64,000 bases of DNA from Cryptomeria japonica (Eukaryota; Streptophyta; Pinopsida; Cupressales; Cupressaceae). The notes under the pieces are model-generated. The model ran no database searches. It had not been told where the DNA came from and saw nothing but the letters and a program-made list of their open reading frames with translations. Shown piece by piece: positions 1 to 12,149 of the stretch (positions within the stretch are counted from its first letter, which is position 1; every line of letters begins with the position of its first letter). The position numbers and the translations under genes were made by a program. The stretch spans positions 3,349,501 through 3,413,500 of the forward strand of contig NC_081414.1 of assembly GCF_030272615.1 (NCBI RefSeq). Reading direction: 5' to 3'.

Positions 1-1915
1 ACTCATACATTATTATATGATTATTGGAGGTCACCCTCTTAAATATTTTTGTGTTTTGCAAATATGTCCAAGAAATATCATAACAAGTGGTAACAAAGCT
101 ACGATTTGGTCCAATATTTTTGTTTACGTCGTAACCTCCAATGTAAGAAACCTCTCTTATTATTAAAATATTAAATTACATAATTACATTAATCTCACAT
201 GTAAATAAAAATACATAAATTCAATTATCTCAAATATATATAGAATTGTGTCATGGTAGTAAAATTTTGACAATTTATAAGTACATAAGCTCAAACATAG
301 GTAAAATATGAGGAACTATTTCCTTTACAAGAAATCATAAGGTCGAATACAATAATACATAATGTACAAAGTTGAAGATAATCCTGACATGAGCTCTCAA
401 CATCTATCTCTCATGAGCACACCGTGGGCGAGAAAATTGTTAGAGTACTTTTCTGGCCAACCAAAAAGCAATTATGCTTCCCTACAGTTCTTCATAACTC
501 GAAGAACTGTCAACCTTGCATGAGTACACCTAGCAAATCAAAACTAGTAGGGTGATGGAATCTAGTGCAACATAACGTATCTACATTCTATGATGCTAAT
601 GTGTCAACAATATGATATGTAAGAGAGTGTAAAACATAAGGATTCAATTATAAGTATATACTAAAAGATAAAGCAATAAGCTTTAGCTCAAACACTTTTT
701 TATCCAACTACCGAAAGATAAGTTAAAGAAGAGATTATCTTTTCTCTTGAAACTTACCCTTCTCTTTGATCCATATTTGACACCTTCCCAGCATACAAAT
801 AATAATAAACATTAAAAACACAACAATGTGTTGGAAGCATATGTTGATGTGTTTTTGTGGTTTTCATTGATGTCAAACTTGTTGTTCCAGAATGGCATTG
901 ATATGAAATGTCTATGATGCAAAGATATCTTGCTATGTCAGTGTTGCAGACGTTCATTGTTTGTTCTTGAAGTGTTCGGGCCCAAAAAGTGGTGTTGACA
1001 TTGTTTATTGTGGTTATCTTTGTTGGAAATAGTTTCGGTATTATAGATATTATTGTTTTGTGGTCTAGAAATATCTTTGTGTTTTTCGAGTGTTGTAGTA
1101 GTGTTCGTTGATGGTGTGATATTCTATGTTTGACCTATCCTTAGATCTGGATATGAGTTATGGGAGATTGTTTGATGTGTTATGGATCTCACTGTAGCAT
1201 GTGGAGATCCGAATTTGAGTTGCTTGAATTGGAGAATATGTTTTGATTGTTAATTGCTTATACAAATGTGTAGTATGTGGATATGTTGTTGGTTATGTTA
1301 TGGTGATTGCAGATTAGTGAAATAATTTCTGGGAGATGTCTTTTAGTCCTCTCTTTCTCCTGGAGTGGATCAACATGTGTATTTTTTGTTTGAAACGTAT
1401 ATTTTGTTTCAAGCCAACTTGGTTCAAGCTTTGATGATCTATCTTGCATATTTACATGAAGTCTCTCATCCATTTTGTTCTAGTATCATGGAAAACGTAT
1501 TCATGCAAAATATACAAATACTTCATGGAATTTAGAAAATTAGATTACAAATTTTAGTTACCTCAAAATTCCTAATTAAGTGAAAAAACTTGCCAATTTA
1601 ATATGTAACATGGAATGATAAATGATTCATACAAAATGTTTTAGAGTTGCTAATTATTGAGGGCAATGCACTTCTGAAGTAGAAGGAAATCTTATTATCC
1701 TATCATGATATATTCCTAAGCATAACAAGGATAAGCACTTGGGGAATACTTAACCCTAACATAACTATTAGTTAATACACTAATCTCTCTTGACAGGGAT
1801 AAAGGGACATGTCCCCACATTGTTAATCCTATAAATAAAGATAAGAGGTCTCTCCCATATTGTTATATCGTCTTTCATGCATTATTATTTGATAATTGGA
1901 GGTCTCCCTTGTTGA
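1..1915 (+). repeat. Possible LTR element, cut by window start
   Basis: About 35 bp at the window start (around 'gattattggaggtc', 19-32) recurs with few changes at about 1,877-1,912 ('gataattggaggtc'). This is what the 3' tails of two LTRs of one element would look like. A TATA-like 'cctataaataaag' lies about 75 bp before the second copy, as in an LTR promoter. The stretch 'tggtaacaaagc' at about 89-100 resembles a worn initiator-tRNA primer site after the first copy. No gag or pol reading frame is visible between them, so it would be a non-autonomous element. The first LTR is outside the window, so this is tentative. Confidence 0.33.
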
Positions 1916-2690
1916 GCCATTTAATTCCACTTCAGATTTAGGGCTAGTTAAAAGAGCTTCACAACTCAGGGATAATCATCCAATCTGAGCAATCCTTCAT
2001 GGTGTAGAGGCTACATTTACTTGTCAAACCAGGGGTCATACAACTTGAAATGGGACAACACAATATGTTCATTATGAATTCATTCTAGGTTGTTATCTAT
2101 GCTAATTACAAAGATTGTAGTAAATGAAAGTACAAGAAAATAATTACAAAGATTATTGCAATTTATAATGAAATGTCAAAGAAAGAGCAAGTGCAATGGA
2201 AACAAAATACAATAACAAGTAATCCTAATCAAAGCAATTGTAACAAGAACATCTGCAACTTAACACTTATGCTATTTAATGAATTTGAATACTAACAGCT
2301 ACAGGAAACCAGCAAGCGACTAAAACACTAAAAAGTTGTTATATGAAATCTAACAATAAACCGAACTAAAAAGATGTAACCAGACATAGATATTCATAAA
2401 TGAAACTAAAAGCAACAATGCCTCAAGTGGGGTTAGTTCTTTACTCTAATGGTTAAATTTTAGTCAATATTTTCATTAAATTTATTCCATAGGTTGCAAT
2501 TTTTTAATTTAAAAAAAAAACTATGTTACATTTTTTGAGAACTTATAAAAAATTAGGCGGGGTTAATTCTTTAAATTTTATTGTTACGCATAAAAGTATT
2601 CCTTGATTTAATGGTTCATATTTAACATCAAATTTTCTAACACCAAATACTTTCCTACCTTAATAAATCTTTAAAAAAAACAAAAAACAT
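1916..2690. other. Stretch with no recognised feature
   Basis: AT-rich sequence with short A/T runs. I see no coding pattern, LTR ends or RNA gene. Confidence 0.5.
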
Positions 2691-2696
2691 AAGCCA

Positions 2697-3155
2697 TTGC
2701 CATCTTTACGATTAACGTACCTTTCTACTCATTCAAAATTTAAGGACCCATTTTATTTTCCACCACCTAAAATTGAGGAAATAATTCCACAAGGACATGA
2801 AAAATTGATACATTTCATTAAAGATAAATCGTTTGACCCATTTATAAAATCTTTAAATGAGGTTTTAGATAGGTTTACAAAGGAGTTATTATCAAAAATA
2901 AAAATAAAAAACATACTTAAAGTCATGGCATCTTTAGGAATAGAATACCTTTCTACTCGTACAAAATTTTAAGGACCCATTTTATTTTCCACCACCTAAA
3001 ATTGTGAAAATAATTCCACAAGGACCTGGAAAAATGATACAATTCATTAAAGATAAATTGTTTGACCCATTTATAAAATTCTTAACTGAGGATTTAGATA
3101 GGTTTACAAGGGAGCTATTATCAAAATCAAAGTCCCGAGAGAACCAATGTGGGTA
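2697..3155 (+). repeat. Diverged 229-bp tandem duplication
   Basis: Two head-to-tail copies, about 2,697-2,925 and 2,926-3,155. The anchor 'aaggacccattttattttcc' begins near 2,742 and again near 2,971. Both copies can be read as related peptides containing 'FDPFIK' and 'LDRFT.ELLSK', so the duplicated piece was once coding. It sits directly upstream of the Gypsy gag/protease remnant and may belong to it, but I do not recognise the peptide. Confidence 0.75.
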
Positions 3156-3419
3156 CAACCCCAATACCAAATCAAGGGATAAGAGAACCATGTTGAGGTC
3201 AACAATTATACCTATCAATAATAAACATTCATAAATTTGATGTTAGAAATATAATTTTCAAAATTATAATATATCATACAGTGCCATGATTGACATAGCC
3301 TTACAATATTTTGAATTAAGACCTTACCAATGGTACCGATGAAAAATGAGTAATAAATAAGGACAAACGTTTTGTTGGAAAGGATTTAGTAAATAACTAG
3401 AAACCTTCTATGAACAACC

Positions 3420-4085
3420 ATGTATTAAAATTTATTTTACCGAACTAAAATATTTTAAACAATTAAGATCTCTAGTTGCATACAATGTTAAACATTTGAG
3501 ATTGGCACTTCAATCTCCCAATGTGACACCTTACCAAAGGCTACAATTGTACATCAATGAACTTAAGGAACTAATTCAATGTGATGCTTTTATGTTGGAA
3601 CCTTGTATAATTAGGAAAGCTATGCAACAAGCATTGAATATTGACAAATAAAACACCATCAAAGGTGAATTTCATGAGAGTAACTGACAACAATGTGACT
3701 AATCCTAATAACAAAAACATGGACAAATTCTTGAACCCAGGAGAAATCATTAAGCTCTCTCCTCAACAAGAGATAGAGAAAAGAGAGAAAAGCCTGAGTT
3801 GGAACTATGTTATTGAATATTCAAAGAGTCATAAGTGCTCTGATAATGAGAAAAAATAATGATTTTGAAAAAGAGGGAGAAATACTCACAAAAGAATCAA
3901 ATATAAAACTTCATAATGAGGATTCCAAAGAGAAGGAAAGAACTAATATCTCCATGTGTGCATTGAATGGAATAAATACACCATAAACACTCAAAGTAAT
4001 TTGTAATATTAAAATTTAAAATGTGAAAGTGTCGGTGGATAGTGGTAGCACGCACAACTTTATTGATGGAAGGCTATCGGGTAAG
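3420..4085 (+). mobile_element. Decayed Gypsy (chromovirus-like) gag-protease fragment
   Basis: A fossil of a Ty3/Gypsy polyprotein. Around 3.74-3.86 kb the frame reads 'LSPQQEIEKREKSLSWNY' followed by 'YSKSHKC', the usual junction of plant Gypsy gag with its zinc knuckle. Near 4,025-4,065 the peptide 'VDSGSTHNFIDG' is the aspartic-protease active-site motif. Only this short stretch is recognisable, with no LTRs, RT or integrase next to it. It is broken and old. Confidence 0.6.
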
Positions 4086-4111
4086 TGTACCAAGATGGTG
4101 ACCAATAAAAC

Positions 4112-4300
4112 ATCGACGTAACGCATATGGGTTATTATTTTTTTCAAATAATTTGTGTGCGTTATGGACAGGAAATCCTGAGCCATAATGCGTAGGTGGT
4201 TTTATTCATAAACAAACTGTGTATGCGTTACTAATAAATTTAGTAACCCATACACATTTCTAAATGCAATATTAATGCGTATGCATTTTTTTTATTACAA
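4112..4300. repeat. Cluster 1 of a short inverted motif (ATAACCCRTACACG type)
   Basis: The motif, written in one direction as about GTACGGGTTATTA, occurs here several times in both orientations: 'cgcatatgggttatta' near 4,122, 'tgtgcgttatgg' near 4,170, and a clear inverted pair in which 'gtgtatgcgttacta' and 'tagtaacccatacac' face each other across a few A/T bases (about 4,219-4,256). The same motif recurs at 10.6-10.8 kb and 14.5-14.65 kb. Such clusters are typical of the subterminal regions of some plant DNA transposons, but no terminal inverted repeat was found. Confidence 0.55.
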
Positions 4301-4370
4301 TTTTTTTGGGGGCTTGTCTGGGTCCATTTTACCCGCGACCCAATCGAAAAACCCACAATAAGGAAAGCAT

Positions 4371-7300
4371 TGTTGGCATAATTGGCATAACTGATGCAGA
4401 TCAAGAATGGTGATTGAACCGGTAAAGGATTGTTTGTGATGACATTATGATGAAGAGATTGAGATTGTATGATCAAATGACTTTGTTCAGTTATTTGTGT
4501 TGTCATTTATGGAAACTAATGTTTTCTATGTTGTATTTTGTCATATAAGTCTTTTTGGTCTACCGGAAATGTCTTACTGGTATTATAGATAGTGAACTGG
4601 GAATTAGGACCTTAACTAGTAAACGAGGAGATTTTTTGATTTGATATGGCGATTGGTGATGATTGATGTGTTGCAGTTTGGAATGTGAGCTTGTATCATT
4701 GTAATATGTATCTGATCGGAACCACATCATATTTTGGTCATCGGAAACCATGCTTATGATTTCCATTGTATTTTTGCTAGGGTTTAAGAAGGGTTTTAGG
4801 ACCGGTAAATTTTTCTCTTAACCGGTAATAATTTTTGGTTTGGCGGTGATTTGCATCAAGTTCAAATGTTGGCGATGACGTGGCACAAACTACATGAAGT
4901 GTTTGGAAGATGTTTTGGCGCATTTGGTAAGCGAAGTTCTTGGGAATGTGCAAAGTGCTTAGTGGAATGAGCTAAGGGTTTGAGTTTGTATCAGATCGAG
5001 ATGCGATGATCATTCAACGGTTGTAATTGATTTGTAATTGATTGTAATAATCCATATGATGATCAATGATGATTTGTAATGAGTTGTAAAAGATTTGTGA
5101 TGATCTATGTTATAAGTCTTAGGGTTTTGTAACCGACTAAGTTGTAAAGGTTATTTGTGTCGGTAAAGTTGATGTTTGGAGTGTCGGTGGTTTTGAGAAA
5201 AGTGTGAAGCCAAACTAGAGTATGAGATCTGCTTGAGTGTAGCAGATTTGGAACTTAATTAGATCTGATCAAGCAAGCAGTTAAGTGATGTACCCAGATC
5301 ATTCATTATTGTTCTCTAACAATTGCAGCAGCTAAAATCCCTTCACTGGGTAGGTCCTAACAGGCCTTACATTGTAAATCCCTTAAGCGGGTAGCTTAGC
5401 ATCTGAGTGTTAAATCCTCTTGCGAGGTTGATCCTAACAACTCATAGATCCTAACAAGGCTCATTATCAAAATCACTTAACCGAATGACTCCTAACAGGG
5501 CTCATTATCCAAATCCCTTAATTGGGTGACTCCTAACAGGGCATCATTGTAAGCTTCTAATAGGGCTTGGCTCCTAATAGGGTCCATTCCGAAAGAGTGC
5601 AAAATATTTGTGGGTACCAATCCTGGTGCAGGAGCACCAAGTTGAGTAAAAACCTTCATTTTGTTTTTGAGTAATTCATTCTTTTATGTTTGTAATGTCT
5701 TGTGATAGGTTTGTGATGTTGTTTTAGGTTGTTGTGTGTCTTTTCAAGTGGTTTTGATCTCATTTTGTGCTTGAGAGATCAAGTTTTGTCTTTCTAGCCT
5801 TGAGTTGTCAAGTTTTGCCTTCTAGGCCAAAAATGGGTAAATTTGTGAGAAGTGCCTTATAGGCTTAGGAATGCTTGTGAAAGCATTGAGACAATTTTTA
5901 AAAGTGATTTCAATCATGTTTAAGTGTTTAAGAGAGTTAGTGTAGTAAAGGGGAGCAAAAATATCATTTTGTGCAACAAAAGTTGCTCACCTTGTTGAAA
6001 AGTTGTCATTTTAAAGTAAAAAATGTACAAAAGAAATCCTACAGCTATATGTCCATACAAGACATCATAACTAACTCACAAAACCTTTAAATATACCACC
6101 CTCTTCCTTGTATAGGGTTGGCAGATGTGAAATCAAAGTCATTTTCAATAAAAGAAGTGCAAAATTCTGGTTTTTATGGCAATTTGAACTTGTTTGGATG
6201 TACAGTCCATACTATCCTGACTTCTTCCATACTATACTTGCTGAGAAGTGTTTTAGATGTTAATTCAAAGAAATTAATGTAATTGGCTCTTTGTGCTTGC
6301 ATTGAGAAGAGAGTTGAATTTATTTATTTCAGTTTTGCTACTTCTCTGCCCTGTCAAGGGTTTGTACTTCATAATGGGTCAACTTGACTAAAACCCTCAT
6401 TGGGCTCCCATGGAGGGACTTGGTCAAGTGGATGTGAATCTGTATAGTGTATATATATTCTTATTTGACTATGATTATGCACAAAGAGTTTGTGTGAGTT
6501 CATACTAGACAAGTTAAGTGAGTAACTTGACTAGTAGATTGAATAATGAGCAAAATGTCGTTCTCAAAGTCTATTTGAGCTAACAACGTTGAAAAGAGGT
6601 CTGAACCTTTCCTATGAATGATTTGAAACAAGTTGGAGCTCCATGAGAAACTATCTTACCCTTTAAATTTGAATCAAACTGTTAGGACAGCGGGTTCCCT
6701 GTTTTTGGAGATTTAAGTGATTTTGGTATCAAACTTATCTTTGAACCTTTTCATGCATGAAGACTTAGCCATATTTGTTCAATGTAGAGTTAACTTATTG
6801 TTTGAAGATTTATTTATACCATGGTGCAGGCAGTTTTGAAGTTATAACCTACTGTTATGCAACAAAGACAGTGGAAAGCAGGGAAAATAGTGAATTTGAC
6901 TGTTTTTGTCACCTTCTATAGCTAGCATGCCAAGTGTTTCGAAAAATGACAAATGGTAATTGTTTGAACAATGTTCTCCAAAGTGTGGTAGGGTCTATCT
7001 GTCAGTTTAGGGCCTTGGTTTGTGAAGGAGTTGTGTATCTAACATTGCAAGCTTGAAAACCCTCTTAAGACCCTATAAAAGTGCCATAAATGGTGGACAA
7101 TCCTTATTTTGCCTTGGCAGTGGTCTAAACCATGAAAATCAATTAGTTTGGGGGTTGTTTGAATGTTCCAAGCCAACTTCCATGGTGGGTTAAAGCATCA
7201 TTGTCTCCTACAAGCAATTTTCATTCAATTAGCCCTTCACGGGCTAGTAGCCCTTTTTAGGCCTTTTACACACAAAACATGGAACTCGATTACCTTGAGC

Positions 7301-8091
7301 TTGTTGGGTTTTGAGAGATTTTTGAAGGACAATCCAAAATAGTGAAGAAACCTCATTAAACATCAGTGACATCCTTGTGAAGCAATTTTGGGTTTGAAAC
7401 CTAGTAAGTTGGGTTTGAGTAGGTGAATCAACAAAGCCAAAACAACAAGATGAAGCAAGTTCTTGAACAAAACCTTTACCTAGCTTCCTAAACCACCCGG
7501 AGAATTTTATAATGTCAAAGAATAGTCAGAGTAATGCTGAAAGGACAAAGGCATGTGTTAGAAAGAATGTAATGGTTGAACATAATGAATAGTGGATGAG
7601 TAAGGGTATGAGCTCACTCAAAAAGGGAGGTTGTTTGGGAATTTATGCATGAGATGCTTAGCATTATAACCTCAAATTGGTTTTGAAAACATATATAATA
7701 GTCACAAATAAGCCTTTTGGAAACCAATTGAACTATTAGACCTAATTCACCTCGTTGAGCACTTTTCTAGCAAACTCCCTATCAAATTCAGATCGTGGTT
7801 TTTCCCTATTTGGGTTTCCACGTGAAAAACATGGTGTTCATATGGTGAATGTTCTTATGTGTTGTTATGTTTATTTTCAGTTAATGCATGGTAAATGAAC
7901 ACTTAATGTGCAGACATGTTAAATCAGTTCAGCAGATGATTAGTAGTGGTTACCGGTACTAGTAAAGAGTTTATTACTGCTTTATGATTGAGTTGATGAA
8001 GTTTTAGAAGGTTAACTTTTAAAGTTTGAAATTGTTGTTAATATTGATTCGCCCCCCCTTTCAATATTAACCAGATCCTCTAAGATTATCA
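4371..8091 (+). mobile_element. 3.7-kb solo LTR, TSD AGCAT
   Basis: Starts 'tgttggcata', ends 'taagattatca', and is flanked by the perfect 5-bp duplication AGCAT (4,366-4,370 and 8,092-8,096). No second LTR, primer site or pol frame is present, so this is best read as a solo LTR left after recombination between two LTRs. It contains repeats of a 'cctaacaggg...aaatccctta' unit between about 5,330 and 5,600, and a C-rich 'attcgccccccctttc' box 40 bp before its end, a hallmark of long plant LTRs. With the insert removed, the flanks read continuously into the decayed gene at 8.1 kb. LTR orientation + is inferred from the C-rich 3' end. Confidence 0.82.
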
Positions 8092-8141
8092 AGCATAGTG
8101 CCAAAAACCTAATCGTGATTTGAGAGCTATAGGCCAAAAAA

Positions 8142-10440
8142 ATGCCACATCATCGTAGAGGTAAGATTACGATCTATTCATGATTTTTTTTGTTTCCTAT
8201 GTCGAATTTCACTATAGTTTTATATTTTTTGATTGATTTAATTTAATTTTGTAAATTTTATATCAAATAATCAACAAAACAACCCCCATCAAGGGAACAT
8301 TCCTCGTCAACAAAATATGCCCTGTAATCCTCCTAATCCATTGATAACCCCTTCCCAAACCACACAAGAGAATTTACTAGGTCATTTAACATGAAATAGG
8401 GTTATCATTACCAATCTTGTGGCTAGGTTGAAAGCATCAGAAGACCAACACCATGAAAACCTTCCCCAGGCCCTGGAAACAATGGTGGATAGTGTCAACA
8501 AAAATTTAAAATAGGTAAGTGAATGGGATGCACATAAAAACTCATGTCGCAACTTTTATGCCCAAGGTCTATCATATGATGTCGTAAAGAACAAAGAAAC
8601 AAGTAAAGCACAAATATGTGCCCTTTTCACTGATCCCCAAACCTAGGAGACCCTACCTCTTAATTCAAAGAGGTTTCCTATACATTGGTGTAATCACATT
8701 GCCATGAAAACAAAATTTTGGGATAGGTGATGGATGGTCTTTGACCAACCTCCTTGTAATAACTTTGAGGTGCCTTTGTATTTTTTGAGGAAACTATACT
8801 ATGAGTTCATGCTCCATGAGCTCCCTAATTATTTTTATATGAGGGAGTTCCAGGCCAGAGGTGGAGGCTCTGCCCAAGATAGACCAAAGGCTCGACGTGT
8901 ACAAAATGTTCAAAATCGGGTTCCATGTGCTCTGAAACCCTTGGTGCATGTGACGGTCCTTGTATCCCTGAAGGAGTATATGGAGATGGAGACTCTTCAG
9001 GTAGCTGCATCATTGACCAACACCATTATCTAGCATGGGACGTAGTTGTCACATCCTCTTGGCCCAGATGATAGTGCAAGAGCCCATGATGGTGTAGGAG
9101 CCCATGATGGTTCTACAACTATGCCACATACTGGTAGCATGCCCAACGATCACTAGTGCATTACCTACTTTGAGGTATTATATGGGGTAGATGACATTGC
9201 ACGTACAAATGATTCAAGCTACCATCAGTGCACACGTTGTGGGGCTAGTTGCGAGGTTGGTGGTCCAGATGACATGGTCCTCGTAGATGACCTTATGCAA
9301 CAGGTCTATGGTAGTCAGGTATGTTGATTTGAATTTATAATGTTTTATTTAGTAAATACTTTAAATTTTCAAGTGTAAATAGATACTTAATTATAGTTCA
9401 AATTAAACTAATGCAAACATAATGCATTTCAGGATGTAGCAAATTTGGGCATTTAATCCACCCCACCTATCACAACTCCTGCACCTGTATCACCATCAGG
9501 GGTAAAAAAAAATTACAATTCATGTCAAAATAGAATAATACCTTTAACTTAAATTAATGTTTTAGAATTCATATTATTTGTCTAATGTATCTTTGTGTGG
9601 GGTTTGATAGGTGTTGACTGTGGACCAACTTTCACAGGTTCATGATGCCACAACTACGACCATTTCATTTGGCCTAGAGAGCTATATGGTATTCTTATTT
9701 GCACATATCTTGTTTATAGTTTTTTATTGAACATGCATCTCATTTGAATTTTAATCAGTTAACTTTATGGTAACATTATATGTTTGTGTATATTAATTAT
9801 GTTATTCTTTTAGGGTATGTCACTTATAGATGATATTTCTCCTTTGCAAAGGACATACCCAAAGATGCCCAAGCAAAAAAAGGTAATTGAGCACAGTTTT
9901 AATCAAGATGCAATAGTTTTAAGAGCCTACACATGTTATTGTAGCATGATTTAGATTTTATTTTTTCAAATTATTATGATTATGTACATGTTAATCTAGA
10001 TTGATTGAGTCTAACATCTTTTGTCTTGTGCATGTACAATTATGACTATGATTTTTTACAACAATGATGAATGCATCTGATGATGCATTGGAAAAAGAGA
10101 TGCAAGAGGTATATATTTTTAAAATTTTCTCAATTTCGTGATTATATGCACATGTGCATTCATTGTATCACAATCTTATCATTTTACATGTATAAGGAAT
10201 ATCATTTTACATGTATAGGGAATATCGACCCCTCCTAGGACAACAAGAGAACCATTAGAGCCTTTGGGTAACATTTATTCTATATTATAAATATTTGTTT
10301 AAATATAGAAGCAGATATATATTTATAGTTTACATTGACTTGTATTAATTATGTTTTAACTGGTGTAGCCACCTTCATAATTTGAGCATAACACGGATCC
10401 TCTACCTAGGTAATTTCATAAGACTCCTGTTAGTCAAAGG
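8142..10440 (+). pseudogene. Decayed multi-exon gene, possibly transposon-borne
   Basis: I do not recognise the family. A first exon 'MPHHRR' (8,142-8,160) ends at a good donor (gtaag). One reading frame then runs from about 8,280 to the donor at 9,318 with coherent coding content, for example 'KFWDR', 'FEVPLYFLRKLYYEFMLHEL' and a 'CTRCGASC' cysteine pair, but with at least five in-frame stops. Small exons with GT/AG borders follow: 9,433-9,501, 9,611-9,688, 9,814-9,881, then pieces near 10.03-10.11 and 10.22-10.25 kb. Motif clusters lie on both sides and the 3.7-kb solo LTR lies just upstream. This arrangement suggests the second gene of a CACTA-like DNA transposon, but that is inference only. 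It is not functional as read here. Confidence 0.5.
10178..10223 (+). repeat. 23-bp tandem duplication at a splice acceptor
   Basis: The 23-bp unit beginning 'atcattttacatg' is repeated head to tail (10,178-10,200 and 10,201-10,223) with one difference. The duplicated end corresponds to a candidate splice acceptor of the decayed gene, so a second acceptor-like site was created. Confidence 0.8.
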
Positions 10441-10589
10441 GGTCAAAGGGGATCATCATTTGCTGAATGAATCTCAACAAAAAAAACCACAACATGAGGT
10501 AATGAACAATTTAATTGTACGGAAATAGTAGTACACTATACTTATTTTGATGTTAATTTGACAACTGTAAATTATTATTGACCTATAAT

Positions 10590-10830
10590 GTAAGAAACCC
10601 GTACACGTTCTTATTATAAAAATGCCTCGTATGGGTTATTAACAATATAGACAAAAGGAGGGGAGCATTGCAATGATTGTATATAGTGTAAATAACATGT
10701 ACACGGTTTTTCCATTGGATACATGGGTGTATAGTGTAGGAAACATGTATGGGGTATCGACACTATAGAAGAGGGGGGAGTAGTGGAACATATTTAGTCA
10801 CAAAAACCTGTACGGGTTATTGACCCTATA
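10590..10830. repeat. Cluster 2 of the short inverted motif
   Basis: Contains 'aaacccgtacacg' (about 10,597), 'tcgtatgggttatta' (about 10,628), 'catgtatggggtatcg' (about 10,749) and 'cctgtacgggttattg' (about 10,807), in both orientations. They match the motifs at 4.1-4.3 kb and 14.5-14.65 kb. The cluster lies directly after the decayed gene and before a GA-rich tract, as the far end of a DNA transposon might. Confidence 0.55.
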
Positions 10831-10834
10831 CACA

Positions 10835-11225
10835 ACAAGAAAAGAGAGAAAGAGGGAGAGAGGGAAAGAGAGAGAGAAAGAGAAAGGGGGGTGGAGAGAA
10901 TGAGAGAGGGAGAGGTAGAGAGAGAGAGAGGGAGAGAGATAAATAAAGAGGGAGAGAGGGAGAGAGATTGAGAAATAGGAAGAGCCAGAGAGCGATAGAG
11001 AAAGAGGGACAAAGAGAGGGGGGGGGAGGGAAGGAGAGTGAGATAGAGAAAGAGGGAGAGAATGAGATAGTGAAAGAGGGAGAGAGGGAGATAGATAGAA
11101 AAAGAGGGAGAAAGAGAGAGAGGGGGATAAATTGAGAAAGAGGAAGAGAGGGAGAGAGATATAGAAAGAGGGAAAGAGTGCGAGAGAGAAGGAGGTGGAG
11201 GGAAGGAGAGTGATAAATAAAGAGG
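10835..11225. repeat. GA-rich low-complexity tract
   Basis: Imperfect repeats of agagaggg/agaaagag units, almost purely purine on the + strand. Reading frames here, such as serine/leucine-rich ones on the minus strand, are by-products of the simple sequence. Confidence 0.92.
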
Positions 11226-12048
11226 TGATGAGAGCTACCTATGTCATATTTTATACTATATTTTAATCCATTTCATACCCATTTCCATTCTATATCACCC
11301 CATTTTACCACTTAATGTTTCATATGGTAAAATATATATAAGTAATATTTGATATAGTTTCGAGGTTAAAATATGAAAAAGAATTGGCTATTTTCACTGA
11401 TGAGCATTGCTACTTTACATTATGGAAATATATTTATTAACATGTTCATTTATGGATGTAGAACTTCCTGTCGCTTTGTGGACAATAACTTCTATATATG
11501 ACTATTTGGCCAACAAGTTATTTATACCATCTTTTCAAGATAATTTTAAAAATCCAAGTGATGCTAAGTGTGTTGTTATTTATATAATCTTTTATCGACC
11601 ATTTATGGCATGCTAGCAGTTTCACTATTCAATGACGTGGGCTTATGATTTTGTTCTTGTTTATGTTGTTGTTTATAGCAACTCTACTTCCACTATCTTG
11701 GGCTATTGTACCTATACAATACTCCCCTTGCCACACAGTTTAGCCACCTCATAATTTTTGTTAAGATCTAAAGGGAGATGAATTTGCTTGTGTGAAAGGA
11801 AAATCCGCCAAACTATTGTTTCCTATTTTCGCTTGTTGTTTGTAGCCAACAAGTAAGGTTTCACATGAACATTTCCATCGTGGATATTAAAACAAATTAT
11901 GAAGGAAGCCTTTATCGCACGAAGGAGAAACTGCCAGTATAGTTGTTTCTTATTTTTGTTCACTATTGTAACAAGATAGTTTGTATTTGTGGCCAAGGGC
12001 GAAGATGTCTAAACAAACTCAATCTATTATTGTACGTGGTCGTTCAAA
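11226..12048. other. Stretch with no recognised feature
   Basis: Ordinary AT-rich sequence. Short open frames are present but lack codon or domain signals. Confidence 0.5.
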
Positions 12049-12049
12049 T

Positions 12050-12145
<96 letters not shown>
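12049..12145. repeat. (AT)n microsatellite, about 97 bp
   Basis: An uninterrupted run of alternating A and T. It is likely to be unstable and could be collapsed or expanded in assembly. Confidence 0.97.
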
Positions 12146-12147
<2 letters not shown>

Positions 12148-12149
12148 AA

